Shown: in pieces, positions 9,465 to 19,117 of the stretch
Layout: every line of letters starts with the position of its first letter
Position numbering within the stretch: the stretch's first letter is position 1
Source of the DNA: Candidatus Parcubacteria bacterium
GTDB lineage: Bacteria > Patescibacteriota > Patescibacteriia > CAIXNZ01
Reading direction: 5' to 3'
DNA: 32,361 nucleotides
Assembly (NCBI GenBank): GCA_026395755.1
Contig: JAPLYC010000099.1
Coordinates: 1-32,361 of the forward strand
The notes under the pieces: model-generated
Databases searched by the model: none
Told to the model about the DNA's origin: nothing
The model's input: the letters and a program-made list of their open reading frames with translations, nothing else
Made by a program: the position numbers and the translations under genes

Positions 9465-9479
9465 ATTTATTCATATTAA

Positions 9480-12400
9480 TTATTTTTCATAAACGATATA
9501 AATAGTCACAATGTCATTTTCAACCCATGTACCGTTTAGCACATTAACTGTAAAATTTGTTCCGTCATACATCACGCCCTGATCAAATCCGTAAGTCCAA
9601 TCATCAGCCCAAACTTCATCAGGATCAGCGCTTAAAGCCAAAGTGGTTGCTCTTAAATCTGCTATTTTATCCTGCGTGACTGCCTTACCCCAAGAGACTA
9701 AAAACGTACCTGCCGCTGCTTCACCGGAGGTTAAAGTATGCCTCACAACATCATGGGCTAAATTCTCATTACCATCAGTGCTTAAATAATTTGCGGTCAA
9801 ATCGCCGGAAACAGATAGCCCCTTGCTCAGGATAAAACGATTATCGGTACTATCCCATTTCAAATTGCCATATTCAGTATTTGTGCCCAACAAATGAGAA
9901 CCGAAATAAATCATATTATAAACAGTATGGCCGCTTGAATCATATGAATTATCATTCCAGAAGACCAAGGGATAATTTGAAGTGTTATTCGGATTAATCA
10001 TGCCAATAATAACGCCGTGGCCATCATTAGACTGATTTATGACCGAAAGAGTTCCGATGTTACTGGGGGTATTTCTTCCGATTACAAACAATAAATCAGG
10101 CGACCGGCCTACCCTGGAAAAAGCGTCATAAAGATTAAATTGACTGCTATACGTTAAGTCGTAAAATATTACGCTATCAAGTTTACCGTTAAAATAATTA
10201 CCAGCTGAATCTTTACCGATTAATAAATTGGCACTATTACTGATACTGCCTGTAACCGCGGAGATATCTACAGTTGAATTTTGCCAATAGTCTCCATCTC
10301 TAAAAATGGAGGCATTGCCCCCAAAATCAAAACTTACCATAAAGTGATGCCATTTACCGTCTGAAAAATCATAGCCGGTAGCTGCTGAATCAACAGTATT
10401 TGTGCCATCGCCTATAAAAAATCTTAAAGAGTCAGAGCTGGAATTATAATATATTTCATAGCCGGTATCACCGTCGCGTTTGGAAATTACTTTTTTTCCA
10501 TTATTACCCAAAGCAGACCCATTAATCCAAAACTCTATGGCAAAATCATTATTGCCCATATCTAAGCTTTCATGATCAGAAATTTCAAGGTAATCATCAA
10601 TACCATCAAAGCTCATACCATGTCCATACATACCGCCCTTACTCCAAGTGGCACCATTAATTGTAGCGAAATTATTATTATCATCATTACTATATGTTTT
10701 TATACCATAGCCCTCACTAAAACCTAAAGCTAATTTCTTATTGCCGGTATTTTGAAAAAAAACAGGGTCATAAATATTCTTTTCATTTAAAGATGCGGGC
10801 GAAGAAATTAAATTTTCCAAAGTAGTTTCTGTCAGGCCGGCTTTTAGCTTATCATTTATATATAGCGTATTAAATGATGATTGGGCATGATTAATAATTT
10901 CCGTTTCAGTCAATACGTCATCATAAAGCGCTACACTGTCCATGGTTCCGTTTAAAGAAGTATCCGCTGTATTGCCATAACCAAGCAGTAAAGTAGTCGG
11001 CGCCGTAATTGGTGAGGTATATGTACCAGTCGCCACAGAAGCGCCGTCAACAGAAACTTCATAATTACCATTATTCCAGGTCATGGCATAATGATGCCAG
11101 TTGGTATCAGGAATGTCATAGGTCGTATCGGCTAAAGTGGCATCCCCTACTTTGGCATATAAATCACTGGTTCCCTGTTTTACCAATTCCAATGAAGTTG
11201 TACTTGATTCTGAAAAATATGCCAGATAATCCGTCTCTGAAGTCGCTATATTATTTAATTTTGCCCACATTTCAATTGTACCAGTTGTAACGGACACACC
11301 TGGATCAGAAAAAGAAATATAATCGCCGGCATGATCCAGGCTAAAACCATAACCATAATAACCGCTATTAACAAACGGGTAATTGGCATTATATGAGCCG
11401 TCTGCATTGCCTTCCAAGTCATTTATGCCTTCGAGCGGCGTTGAAAAATCATAAGCCAGTATTTTATTCTCATCAATAAAATGAGTATAATCACGATCAT
11501 TCTTGGTATTATCTATGGCCGGTATATTATCGGGTATAAACATTTTCTGGTCTAAAATAATCTGGTTAGAAATTCCATCATAATACATGTAGCTGTCTTC
11601 AAAATTAGTACCATCAATGCCGGTTAAAACCAGATACCTGGATTTAAGCTGATAGGCATTAACATTCAGCTTGTATTGACTACCGCTATATAAACTCTGG
11701 ACTTCATCTGCGCTTAAAGCTCGGCGATAGATCATAAAATCATCTATTCTTCCTTTGGCATAAGTGGTATCATAACGGCCGATATGTAAATCAGCGGCTA
11801 AATTTTCCATAGCGACATAACTGCCGTTTTCACGTTCAGCATCATCCACAGGCAATCCGTTGAAATAAATTTTTATCCCGTCCGAAGAGCCATTGCCATT
11901 ATATGTAGCAACTAATTGAACCCAAGTACCTTCATAGCCGGTTAAAGTCTCAGCATTGAACATTCGGCCGATATAAGAATTATCCACACTCTCATCAAAT
12001 AGCTGAAAACTTATCTTATCATTCTCATCAATATAAAATTTATATTCGGCATTAGTATTATAAATTCCTTTACCTGCAATAATAAAATTGGTGGCATCAG
12101 CCGGCTGAATCCAGGCTGAAATGGTAAAAGGAATATCCGCAGTACCAATTCCAAAACTTAAATCATCAGTATCATCTATTTGCCCATATGCGTTTATACC
12201 GTCTAAAGGCAAAATGCCTTCACTAGGAGCAGTATTAAAAGTTTTTGCGGATAAATTATTTGGGCTGCTGTCATTAGTGACGTAATAGGCGCCCGGTGAT
12301 GTATAATTTGCAAATTGCAGATAGGTTACCAATGAGATATCAATTACTTGAGGTACACTCAATGAACCGGTCATAATACCGTTATCCCCGCCTGACTTTA

Positions 12401-13022
12401 AAATAAAATCAAGCGAGTCTCTGCCATCCAATCTATCCGCATTCATGGAATATGGCGTAGCAGTGAATCTTTTTCTGGGAGAAAAAATTTCTTCAAAAAC
12501 AGTATCATTATTATAATCGAGCTCAACCTGCAGATAGAAACTGTCCTGCTGGAAAGTTACTCCGCCACTACTGGGAGCAGAGCAATCACCCACCCAATTA
12601 CCGCACAAGGAATTTAATTCCACGGTAAAGACACCCTGACTGACACTGACTTTACTGCCCTGAACTTCTACAAGATCATCATTTTGATCAGAACCGTCCC
12701 AAACTTCAGTCCAAAGCAAATCACCGTCAGTCTGGGTATTAAAAATTTTAAACTGCATATTATAATCACCATCAGGAGGCGGCACGCCATCGGCATTGAC
12801 TATTTTACCCTGATAGCTGAGCGTATCTCTGATGCCTTCACCGGCTATAAGATTGCCATAGTAAAGCGAATAAACATAACCTAAGGCAAAAGCAATCATA
12901 ATGCCCAAAAGCAAAGTAACTGAAAAAACCAGCACCGGCTTATTTACCCTGCTTAGTCTTTTTGTAACCTGATCCCAGACTGAAATTTTAGCAAAGATTT
13001 CCTTATTTTTAATCTTCTTCAT
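9480..13022 (-). CDS. Giant exported/anchored protein with three LamG (concanavalin-like) domains
   Basis: 1180 aa. N-terminal TM 'VLVFSVTLLLGIMIAFALGYVYSLY', then 'DTLSYQGKIVNADGVPPPDGDYNMQFKIFNTQTDGDLLWTE'. Three LamG-like units: 'GTWVQLVATYNGNGSSDGIKIYFNGLPVDD...LHIGRYDTTYAKGRIDDFMIYRRALSADEVQSLY', 'NWHHYAMTWNNGNYEVSVDGASVATGTY...LNGTMDSVALYDDVLTETEI', 'KWHHFMVSFDFGGNASIFRDGDYWQNS...FNGKLDSVIFYDL'. Confidence 0.88.
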   Translation of the reverse strand: MKKIKNKEIFAKISVWDQVTKRLSRVNKPVLVFSVTLLLGIMIAFALGYVYSLYYGNLIAGEGIRDTLSYQGKIVNADGVPPPDGDYNMQFKIFNTQTDGDLLWTEVWDGSDQNDDLVEVQGSKVSVSQGVFTVELNSLCGNWVGDCSAPSSGGVTFQQDSFYLQVELDYNNDTVFEEIFSPRKRFTATPYSMNADRLDGRDSLDFILKSGGDNGIMTGSLSVPQVIDISLVTYLQFANYTSPGAYYVTNDSSPNNLSAKTFNTAPSEGILPLDGINAYGQIDDTDDLSFGIGTADIPFTISAWIQPADATNFIIAGKGIYNTNAEYKFYIDENDKISFQLFDESVDNSYIGRMFNAETLTGYEGTWVQLVATYNGNGSSDGIKIYFNGLPVDDAERENGSYVAMENLAADLHIGRYDTTYAKGRIDDFMIYRRALSADEVQSLYSGSQYKLNVNAYQLKSRYLVLTGIDGTNFEDSYMYYDGISNQIILDQKMFIPDNIPAIDNTKNDRDYTHFIDENKILAYDFSTPLEGINDLEGNADGSYNANYPFVNSGYYGYGFSLDHAGDYISFSDPGVSVTTGTIEMWAKLNNIATSETDYLAYFSESSTTSLELVKQGTSDLYAKVGDATLADTTYDIPDTNWHHYAMTWNNGNYEVSVDGASVATGTYTSPITAPTTLLLGYGNTADTSLNGTMDSVALYDDVLTETEIINHAQSSFNTLYINDKLKAGLTETTLENLISSPASLNEKNIYDPVFFQNTGNKKLALGFSEGYGIKTYSNDDNNNFATINGATWSKGGMYGHGMSFDGIDDYLEISDHESLDMGNNDFAIEFWINGSALGNNGKKVISKRDGDTGYEIYYNSSSDSLRFFIGDGTNTVDSAATGYDFSDGKWHHFMVSFDFGGNASIFRDGDYWQNSTVDISAVTGSISNSANLLIGKDSAGNYFNGKLDSVIFYDLTYSSQFNLYDAFSRVGRSPDLLFVIGRNTPSNIGTLSVINQSNDGHGVIIGMINPNNTSNYPLVFWNDNSYDSSGHTVYNMIYFGSHLLGTNTEYGNLKWDSTDNRFILSKGLSVSGDLTANYLSTDGNENLAHDVVRHTLTSGEAAAGTFLVSWGKAVTQDKIADLRATTLALSADPDEVWADDWTYGFDQGVMYDGTNFTVNVLNGTWVENDIVTIYIVYEK

Positions 13023-13053
13023 TGACTTATATTATACCATTTTTTACAGAATA

Positions 13054-16000
13054 TTAAAAATTACCGATTACTGTAATTGTTATGGTGTGAGAGTATAAAC
13101 CGGGCGTGGTATCATATTTAATTCTGGTGCCGTGGCAAAAATTTGTTACCCCCTGATTAACACCATCAGTGGGGCCATTATAAGTGGCAAAAATATGGTC
13201 AGCTGTATCAACTAAGCCTTTGGCCGGCAAATCAGCCGAATGACCTGTATATGACGAACAATTACCAGTATATGCCGGCAAATAACTAGCAGTATCCGTT
13301 GTATCTATCCCAATACCATATTCTCCATATTGAGCTGAGATTGCCTCTGTATCATAAATATAATCAATTGCAGGGCTAATCACAGAAGTACCATTTGTAA
13401 AACCCTGATCCTGCTTGATTGAACCGGTATAGCCACTAACCGCATTGGTAGCCACAGTGGCGCTATAACCGCAAGTTTGAATATCGCTAGTAGTCAATGT
13501 TCCTAAATTACAGGAATTATCTGACAATACCAGGCTTATTTCCGGTTCCACCTGGACATTCACATTTACCTGGGCAGACTGAGGCTGCATTACAAAATAA
13601 GTCATATCTCCATAACGGCTAGCCCAAATAACATAATCACTACTGCCCATAGAATCGCCGCCCATTAACCACATACGATCCTGAAAAACAGTATAGGAAA
13701 AAAAGTCACGCCCATCCCATTCCGCCCAGCTGGTTGCGGTATTCCAAGTAGCGCCATCTATCGACCAATAAACATTATTGGAATCCATACGGCTACCCGG
13801 AATATTGGCATATAGTCCGTTATTACCGCCGTAAACCCACATTTTGTCCTGAAAATCAACTAAGGCAAAAGTATATCTGGGATTCCAAGCAGCTGAACTG
13901 GTAGCCTGTGTCCAAGTACTACCATCTGGGCTGGACCAAACATCATTTACTGACGAACCTACAATTTCTCCTGTCACTGTATGAAATCCACCCATTACGT
14001 ATAAATTGCCATTATAACCAAGGGCATTGTGTCCAAAACGAGTTGACCAGGAACCAACACTAGTTTCCAAATTCCAAGTCGCGCCATCAGCTGATGATAA
14101 AACATCATTTAAGGCAAAAAAATTACAATTGCCATTAGTACCGCAATTGGAATGAGAACTGCAAGTGGTACCAATATTACTGCCGGCCACACAAACCTTA
14201 GAACAAGTAGAACTCGGACAATCAGTATCTAAGCGACAAATTTCATTAATATAGGTTCCGCCGGCACATTTTCCAGAAACATCGCCACCCAAAATCCACA
14301 TTTTCTCTCCACTACCATCATCAAAAACCGCAGAGGCAAATAAATATCTGCCGTAAAAATAATCAGAAGAAGGTGTGGTAACATCCCAATTAATACCATC
14401 CTCTGTTGACCAAACATCATTTAATCCGGCATAAACGCAAGTACTGGATGCTCCACAGTCTGCTCCCTTAGTGCAGGCCTTATTATTATCTGCGCCTCCA
14501 CTACAGATTCCACCGCATTGAATACCGCCGCCGCCAGAACCAGTTTTACTGCCGCCAATTAACCAAAGTTTATTATTATATAGCAAAGTTTTATGTCCCC
14601 AACGGGATGACCAATCAGCAGGATTTGGATCCATGGTCCAAGTGACTCCGTCAGGAGATGACCAAATATCATTTCCAGGTCCATAAAACCATAATTTTTC
14701 CGGATCAGGACCAGCGCCATCACCGTCAAAAGCAACCATGGACGATGCCCAGCGCTTGCCAAAAATTCCATCATAATAATCCCCAATCAAATCCCAAGTG
14801 GCACCATCAGCAGTGGTCCAAACGTCATTCCACATACGATAGCCGACTTCATAACCGCCCAACATAAATACTTTACTTCCCGTACCCGGGTCATGGACCA
14901 CGGTTTTCAATCTAAATCTGGCTGACCAGTTTGTCCAGGTTGTGGGCTCTGAATTACTGGGATAATGATCCTCCGGATCAATTACCTGCTGCCACCCCTG
15001 GCTAGGTTGATATGACCAGACATCATTAAGCATGGTACTGGTTATACTGGCACCGCCCATAACTAAAATTTTATTGCCCAAATCAGGCACATCTGCAGGA
15101 TAATCATAGACAACAGCAGTAAAATCATTGCGTGCTGTCCACGGTGCTGAATAATTACAGGTACTGCCGGGACAACCTGAATTATCAGTACAAAGCTTGC
15201 CTAAATTACTTCCTCCCTGACAAAATTTAAGATGCGTCCAGGTTGTAGCAGCAGTGGTTGTCGCCTGCCAGACATCATTTTTTGAATATGGAGAACTTAA
15301 ATTATAACCGCCTAAAATCCATAATTTTTCACCAGCACCGTCATCATAAACAACCATTTGATGGATTGTTAAATTACCAAAACCCGATGACAAGGATACT
15401 TGATTCCAGCCAGAAGCAGGATCTGAAGTTGACCAAAGTTCATTTAAAACTGTAGTTCCGTTGTAACCGCCGGAAATCCAGATTTTTCCGTCATAAACAG
15501 TTGTGGCAAAAAGGCCCCTAACGCTCCAGTCAGCATTAGCTACTTGAGTCCAGGTTTTTCCATTTGTTGACCACCAAACATCATGATAAAAAACACGAGT
15601 ATTGGAACCGGTATAGGCATCGCCCCCGAAAATCCACATTTTATTAGCAAAAACCGCTGCGCCAAAAGATTTACGCCCAGCCCAGGGTGCATCTTCTGTA
15701 ATTAAATCCCAATTTTCCCCATCCTGAGAACGCCAGACATCATTTTCATAATTATTAGCAGACCCTCCTAATAGCCACAAATAACCCTGGAAAGAAAGGA
15801 CTTCATGGCCATTGCGGCTATGCCAGGGCATTGAAGATCTAGTTTTTTTCAGCCAATTTGCCCCAGTCGGCGGATTACATATAATCTGTTCTCCGGTGCC
15901 AGCAACAGTAGCAAGGATACCGATATCATATTGGCCGGTTGCCGAGCTGGAAACGGGATAAATTCTGGAATAATGGGTAGGATTATTTTCTGTCAATGAA

Positions 16001-16260
16001 TAATGGCTTTGCGCCACCCCATCATCGCCTTCAATCACAGCCCAAACATCAGAAGCTGTAAAATTTACCACAGCGCTAATCGTAATATCATCACCCGGAT
16101 AAATAATATATGGCGTCACGCTGCAACTCATGGTATTAGCTGCCTGAGCCTCTTTTACTAATTGATTGATCGGAAAAATTTTAATAATAACAAAAAAAAT
16201 TAGCAAAATAAAGCCGGCCGAACTCAAAGCAATGCTAACTTTTATTGCTAATTTTTTCAT
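13054..16260 (-). CDS. Secreted Kelch-repeat-like protein with four Cys-rich modules and C-terminal WxL-like '-GNF' domain
   Basis: 1068 aa with signal peptide/TM. About 12 units of type 'kmWilGG....NDVWsSpDGatW' (e.g. NDVWRSQDGENW, NDVWTTADGATW, NDIWSSPDGVTW, NDVWSTEDGINW, NDVWSSPDGSTW). Ends 'ISLVLSDNSCNLGTLTTSDIQTCGYSATVATNAVSGYTG...FCHGTRIKYDTTPGLYSHTITITVIGNF'. Confidence 0.88.
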   Translation of the reverse strand: MKKLAIKVSIALSSAGFILLIFFVIIKIFPINQLVKEAQAANTMSCSVTPYIIYPGDDITISAVVNFTASDVWAVIEGDDGVAQSHYSLTENNPTHYSRIYPVSSSATGQYDIGILATVAGTGEQIICNPPTGANWLKKTRSSMPWHSRNGHEVLSFQGYLWLLGGSANNYENDVWRSQDGENWDLITEDAPWAGRKSFGAAVFANKMWIFGGDAYTGSNTRVFYHDVWWSTNGKTWTQVANADWSVRGLFATTVYDGKIWISGGYNGTTVLNELWSTSDPASGWNQVSLSSGFGNLTIHQMVVYDDGAGEKLWILGGYNLSSPYSKNDVWQATTTAATTWTHLKFCQGGSNLGKLCTDNSGCPGSTCNYSAPWTARNDFTAVVYDYPADVPDLGNKILVMGGASITSTMLNDVWSYQPSQGWQQVIDPEDHYPSNSEPTTWTNWSARFRLKTVVHDPGTGSKVFMLGGYEVGYRMWNDVWTTADGATWDLIGDYYDGIFGKRWASSMVAFDGDGAGPDPEKLWFYGPGNDIWSSPDGVTWTMDPNPADWSSRWGHKTLLYNNKLWLIGGSKTGSGGGGIQCGGICSGGADNNKACTKGADCGASSTCVYAGLNDVWSTEDGINWDVTTPSSDYFYGRYLFASAVFDDGSGEKMWILGGDVSGKCAGGTYINEICRLDTDCPSSTCSKVCVAGSNIGTTCSSHSNCGTNGNCNFFALNDVLSSADGATWNLETSVGSWSTRFGHNALGYNGNLYVMGGFHTVTGEIVGSSVNDVWSSPDGSTWTQATSSAAWNPRYTFALVDFQDKMWVYGGNNGLYANIPGSRMDSNNVYWSIDGATWNTATSWAEWDGRDFFSYTVFQDRMWLMGGDSMGSSDYVIWASRYGDMTYFVMQPQSAQVNVNVQVEPEISLVLSDNSCNLGTLTTSDIQTCGYSATVATNAVSGYTGSIKQDQGFTNGTSVISPAIDYIYDTEAISAQYGEYGIGIDTTDTASYLPAYTGNCSSYTGHSADLPAKGLVDTADHIFATYNGPTDGVNQGVTNFCHGTRIKYDTTPGLYSHTITITVIGNF
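14120..14275 (-). other. Cys-rich module copies 3 and 4 (C-x9-C-x5-C-x4/5-C) within the Kelch protein
   Basis: 'CAGGTYINEICRLDTDCPSSTC' and 'CVAGSNIGTTCSSHSNCGTNGNC'. Same Cys spacing as copies 1 (~15157-15225) and 2 (~14435-14508). Confidence 0.8.
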
Positions 16261-16318
16261 TTTTATAAATGCTAAAATTAATCAATTTTCATTGATCCTT
16301 TTCATCCTCTCACTCAAA

Positions 16319-16339
16319 CCGGAGGCAAAAAGCCTCCGG
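16319..16339 (-). other. Perfect 8-bp GC-rich hairpin between two surface-protein genes
   Basis: CCGGAGGC-AAAAA-GCCTCCGG. On the minus strand it lies 3' of the 16370..17554 gene and 5' of the Kelch gene. No long U-tract follows, so it is a possible weak terminator, attenuator or stability hairpin. Confidence 0.7.
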
Positions 16340-16369
16340 CAAGTATCTCAAATCTCTGATTTTATAAGC

Positions 16370-17554
16370 TTAGAAATTTCCAACAATGGTAAGCGTAACT
16401 GTCTGGGTATAACTTCCCGGAGGGGTGTCAAACTTGATTCTGACCCCATGACAAAAGTCTGTCTTTCCAGTTGTCACACCGTCTACAGGCACAGCAGAAG
16501 TGGCAAAAACATAATCTGTTGTATCTGCAGCCAATCCATTAGCATTTAAGTCGTTAGTTAGACCATCATAGTTTGTTGTACAAACACCAGTAAAATTAGC
16601 ATCAAAATAATCCAGAGTATCGGTTGTATTTACCCCAATGCCATATTCACCATAAGTAGCTGCTAAAGCACCGGTACCATTAATTTTACTATCATCCACT
16701 TCGGAGGTAATTGTAGAGGTTCCATTGGTAAATGCCTGATCTTGCTGAATATAACCGCTATAACCATTAACCGCATTGGTAGCCACAGTAGCACCATAAC
16801 CGCAAGTTTGAAGGGCATCAGTTGTTAAGGTACCCAAATTGCAAGTATTGTCTGATAAAGCGAAAGAAATAGTCGGATCAACCGTGGAAGTAATATTCAC
16901 CTGGTTGCCATTACCGATATAAGCCAGATCAGTTTGTAACCAGACTATGTCATCAGGAGGAGTGGCATTTGCAACCAAACTTTCTACTGCTATTTTATAA
17001 TTCCCAGCAATTGCTGGTGCTACCACGCTACAAGCATCAGCCCCGGCATTACAGTTTAATGAATTGGCATTATCATTAATTGACCTGAATTTGATACTCA
17101 TAGCACCGGCAGCAATTGTGTTAGTTGGCTGAATTACTACTATTGTATAATTGGCGATTAAACCAGTATAAATAACTGTCTTATCCCTAGTATCGTCCGT
17201 AGATTGGGTACTCGTTATACGCTGAGTACCACCACTACAAGTACTTGTACCGACATAAACCACTACTTCTGACTTAGTATCAGTAGCGCTGATTTTTAAT
17301 TTACTAAGATCATAATTATTATCAAAAGCCACAATTATTTCATTACCGGTATTAGTACCAAAATCATAAGCCGTATAACCGTCAGGATCTGTCCAGCCAA
17401 CGCAATAATCAGTATAAGCACCAGTCGCAATACCTGAATTAGGTGTGATAGTAACGGTTGGCGCCAAAGCCAAAGCCTGGTGCGGAGCAAAAAAAGTCAA
17501 TAATGGTACCAGTAAAATAATTAAACACACAATAAACAATTTTCTGTTAAGCAT
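16370..17554 (-). CDS. Secreted two-module surface protein: N-terminal 'yDLs' module + C-terminal WxL-like '-GNF' domain
   Basis: 394 aa with signal peptide 'KLFIVCLIILLVPLLTFFAPHQALA'; 'GNEIIVAFDNNYDLSKLKI...IAGNYKIAVES'; C-terminal 'ISFALSDNTCNLGTLTTDALQTCGYGATVATNAVNGYSGYIQQDQAFTNG...FCHGVRIKFDTPPGSYTQTVTLTIVGNF'. Confidence 0.85.
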   Translation of the reverse strand: MLNRKLFIVCLIILLVPLLTFFAPHQALALAPTVTITPNSGIATGAYTDYCVGWTDPDGYTAYDFGTNTGNEIIVAFDNNYDLSKLKISATDTKSEVVVYVGTSTCSGGTQRITSTQSTDDTRDKTVIYTGLIANYTIVVIQPTNTIAAGAMSIKFRSINDNANSLNCNAGADACSVVAPAIAGNYKIAVESLVANATPPDDIVWLQTDLAYIGNGNQVNITSTVDPTISFALSDNTCNLGTLTTDALQTCGYGATVATNAVNGYSGYIQQDQAFTNGTSTITSEVDDSKINGTGALAATYGEYGIGVNTTDTLDYFDANFTGVCTTNYDGLTNDLNANGLAADTTDYVFATSAVPVDGVTTGKTDFCHGVRIKFDTPPGSYTQTVTLTIVGNF

Positions 17555-17605
17555 AATTTTGTAAAAATTAAATATTAATTATTTAAAATATATATAATAT
17601 TTTTA

Positions 17606-18649
17606 TTAAAAATTTCCTAAAATACTATAACTAATCAACTGATTATAAAATCCGGCTTTAGTCTGGGGAGATACTGCTAATCTAAGTGTAATTAAAGCGC
17701 TTGTGGATAAGTCTCCTTGTATATAATTATACACTGAATTGGCACTTAATAAAAGAGCACCTGTGGATGAAACAGGAGTATCATCATCGCTGTAATCCCC
17801 TGCCTTGATCATGCCTGTCCCGGCTGTTAAAGCCAGACCATAACCCTCGGTTCCGGCAGTAACTATCTGGTCTTCGGTTATATTGGCAATAGTAGCCTGG
17901 CTATTACTCAAATTGCCGTCAGCTTGGATAAAAACCTGAAATCCCGTAGGTAAATTAGTTTCCGGTGCCAGGCGATAAGAACATTCACTGACAGCACTAT
18001 GGGAAATAACGCCGAAATTACAGCCTGTAAACACTCCGTTATCATCGCTATTACGCAGTTCAAAGCTTATGCTGGGCTCAATCGTGCCTGTAAAACCAAC
18101 CATATCAGTAGTTAAAATCTGGGTAGAAATAGTACCCATATCGCCAAAACTGCCTGAAAGACTGATATAATAGGCACCTGCTATATCCGGATTATATATA
18201 TGCTTATCTCCCACTACCTGGTGGCTCGCGTTGGTACCGATTTTAATGGTTATAATTGAACCTGACGCAATTGTATCAGTATCATTTTGGGTAAAAGTAA
18301 TCGTTTGACCTGAAATAACAGCTCCGATATTGCCACCCACGCCGGTTCCGGCTGTTAAGCCTAAGTTTTTATTGGCTCCGTCATCCAATAAATCAATATC
18401 CGTATAATCAATTTGAGTCAGATCAAAACCGGTATCAAAATATACTTCCAGAGTTTTATCCGGTGCCCAATCAGACGATGTGGTAAAGGTAATTTCATGA
18501 TTAGCGGCTGTCGCAATAGTCTGGCTGCTTAATTGATCGCTAAAATCGGAAACCAAGCCGGCTTTGACCTGGTGAAATAATAAATATGAGATACCCAATA
18601 GTAATAATATTAACAAATTTTGAATCCGATGTTTCAGCATAGTTATCAA
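17606..18649 (-). CDS. Secreted two-module surface protein: N-terminal 'yDLs' module + divergent C-terminal '-GNF' domain
   Basis: 347 aa with signal peptide; 'KTLEVYFDTGFDLTQIDYTDIDLL...IYNPDIAGAYYISL'; C-terminal 'ISFELRNSDDNGVFTGCNFGVISHSAVSECSYRLAPETNLPTGFQVFIQADG...KAGFYNQLISYSILGNF'. Only the first Cys pair is retained. Confidence 0.8.
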   Translation of the reverse strand: MITMLKHRIQNLLILLLLGISYLLFHQVKAGLVSDFSDQLSSQTIATAANHEITFTTSSDWAPDKTLEVYFDTGFDLTQIDYTDIDLLDDGANKNLGLTAGTGVGGNIGAVISGQTITFTQNDTDTIASGSIITIKIGTNASHQVVGDKHIYNPDIAGAYYISLSGSFGDMGTISTQILTTDMVGFTGTIEPSISFELRNSDDNGVFTGCNFGVISHSAVSECSYRLAPETNLPTGFQVFIQADGNLSNSQATIANITEDQIVTAGTEGYGLALTAGTGMIKAGDYSDDDTPVSSTGALLLSANSVYNYIQGDLSTSALITLRLAVSPQTKAGFYNQLISYSILGNF

Positions 18650-18655
18650 GCTAAA

Positions 18656-19063
18656 TCACGCCAATTTATGGCGGCTTTTAGGTATTCTCCGGCAATATTT
18701 AAAAAATTTATCAAATACCCACAATAATAACCATAACGATAGAGCAAAACCTATTCGTATACCCCAAAGCAATAATGAACTGAAAATCTGATCATATACA
18801 GTCTGAGCTTCTTGCTCGGCTTTAAGCGGATTTTGCTCTCTATCAGCCTGTAAACCCAATATTTTTTCAAAATAATACAAATACTTATTTTCTGACGACG
18901 AAGATTGTTTTTGCACCTGTATCTGACTCTTATTGCTATTTTTGTTTAAATCAGTTACCGGCACAAAACCGCTCACATTCATACTGGATTGGCTGTGGCC
19001 GATTGATAAAATAAGGAGGTTTAGGAATATAGAGATTATAATGATAAATAAGGCTTTACGCAT
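18656..19063 (-). CDS. Small exported protein with C-terminal TM and basic tail
   Basis: 135 aa; N-terminal signal 'LFIIIISIFLNLLILSIGHS', C-terminal TM 'IFSSLLLWGIRIGFALSLWLLLWVF' then 'DKFFKYCRRIPKSRHKLA'. 6-nt gap to the next gene. Confidence 0.7.
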   Translation of the reverse strand: MRKALFIIIISIFLNLLILSIGHSQSSMNVSGFVPVTDLNKNSNKSQIQVQKQSSSSENKYLYYFEKILGLQADREQNPLKAEQEAQTVYDQIFSSLLLWGIRIGFALSLWLLLWVFDKFFKYCRRIPKSRHKLA

Positions 19064-19117
19064 GGATTTTATTAACTAAAAACTAAGAGCTAAAATGTTA
19101 TAACTTAATGTTAAAAT

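Noticed and set aside
9480-13022. LamG protein as a phage tail fibre
   Set aside because: Uncleaved N-terminal TM and setting in a chromosomal surface-protein block; no phage structural genes nearby.
16166-16549. 127-aa plus-strand ORF spanning the gap between two surface genes
   Set aside because: Runs antisense across the conserved C-terminal domain of 16370 and the signal peptide of the Kelch gene; composition typical of a shadow ORF.
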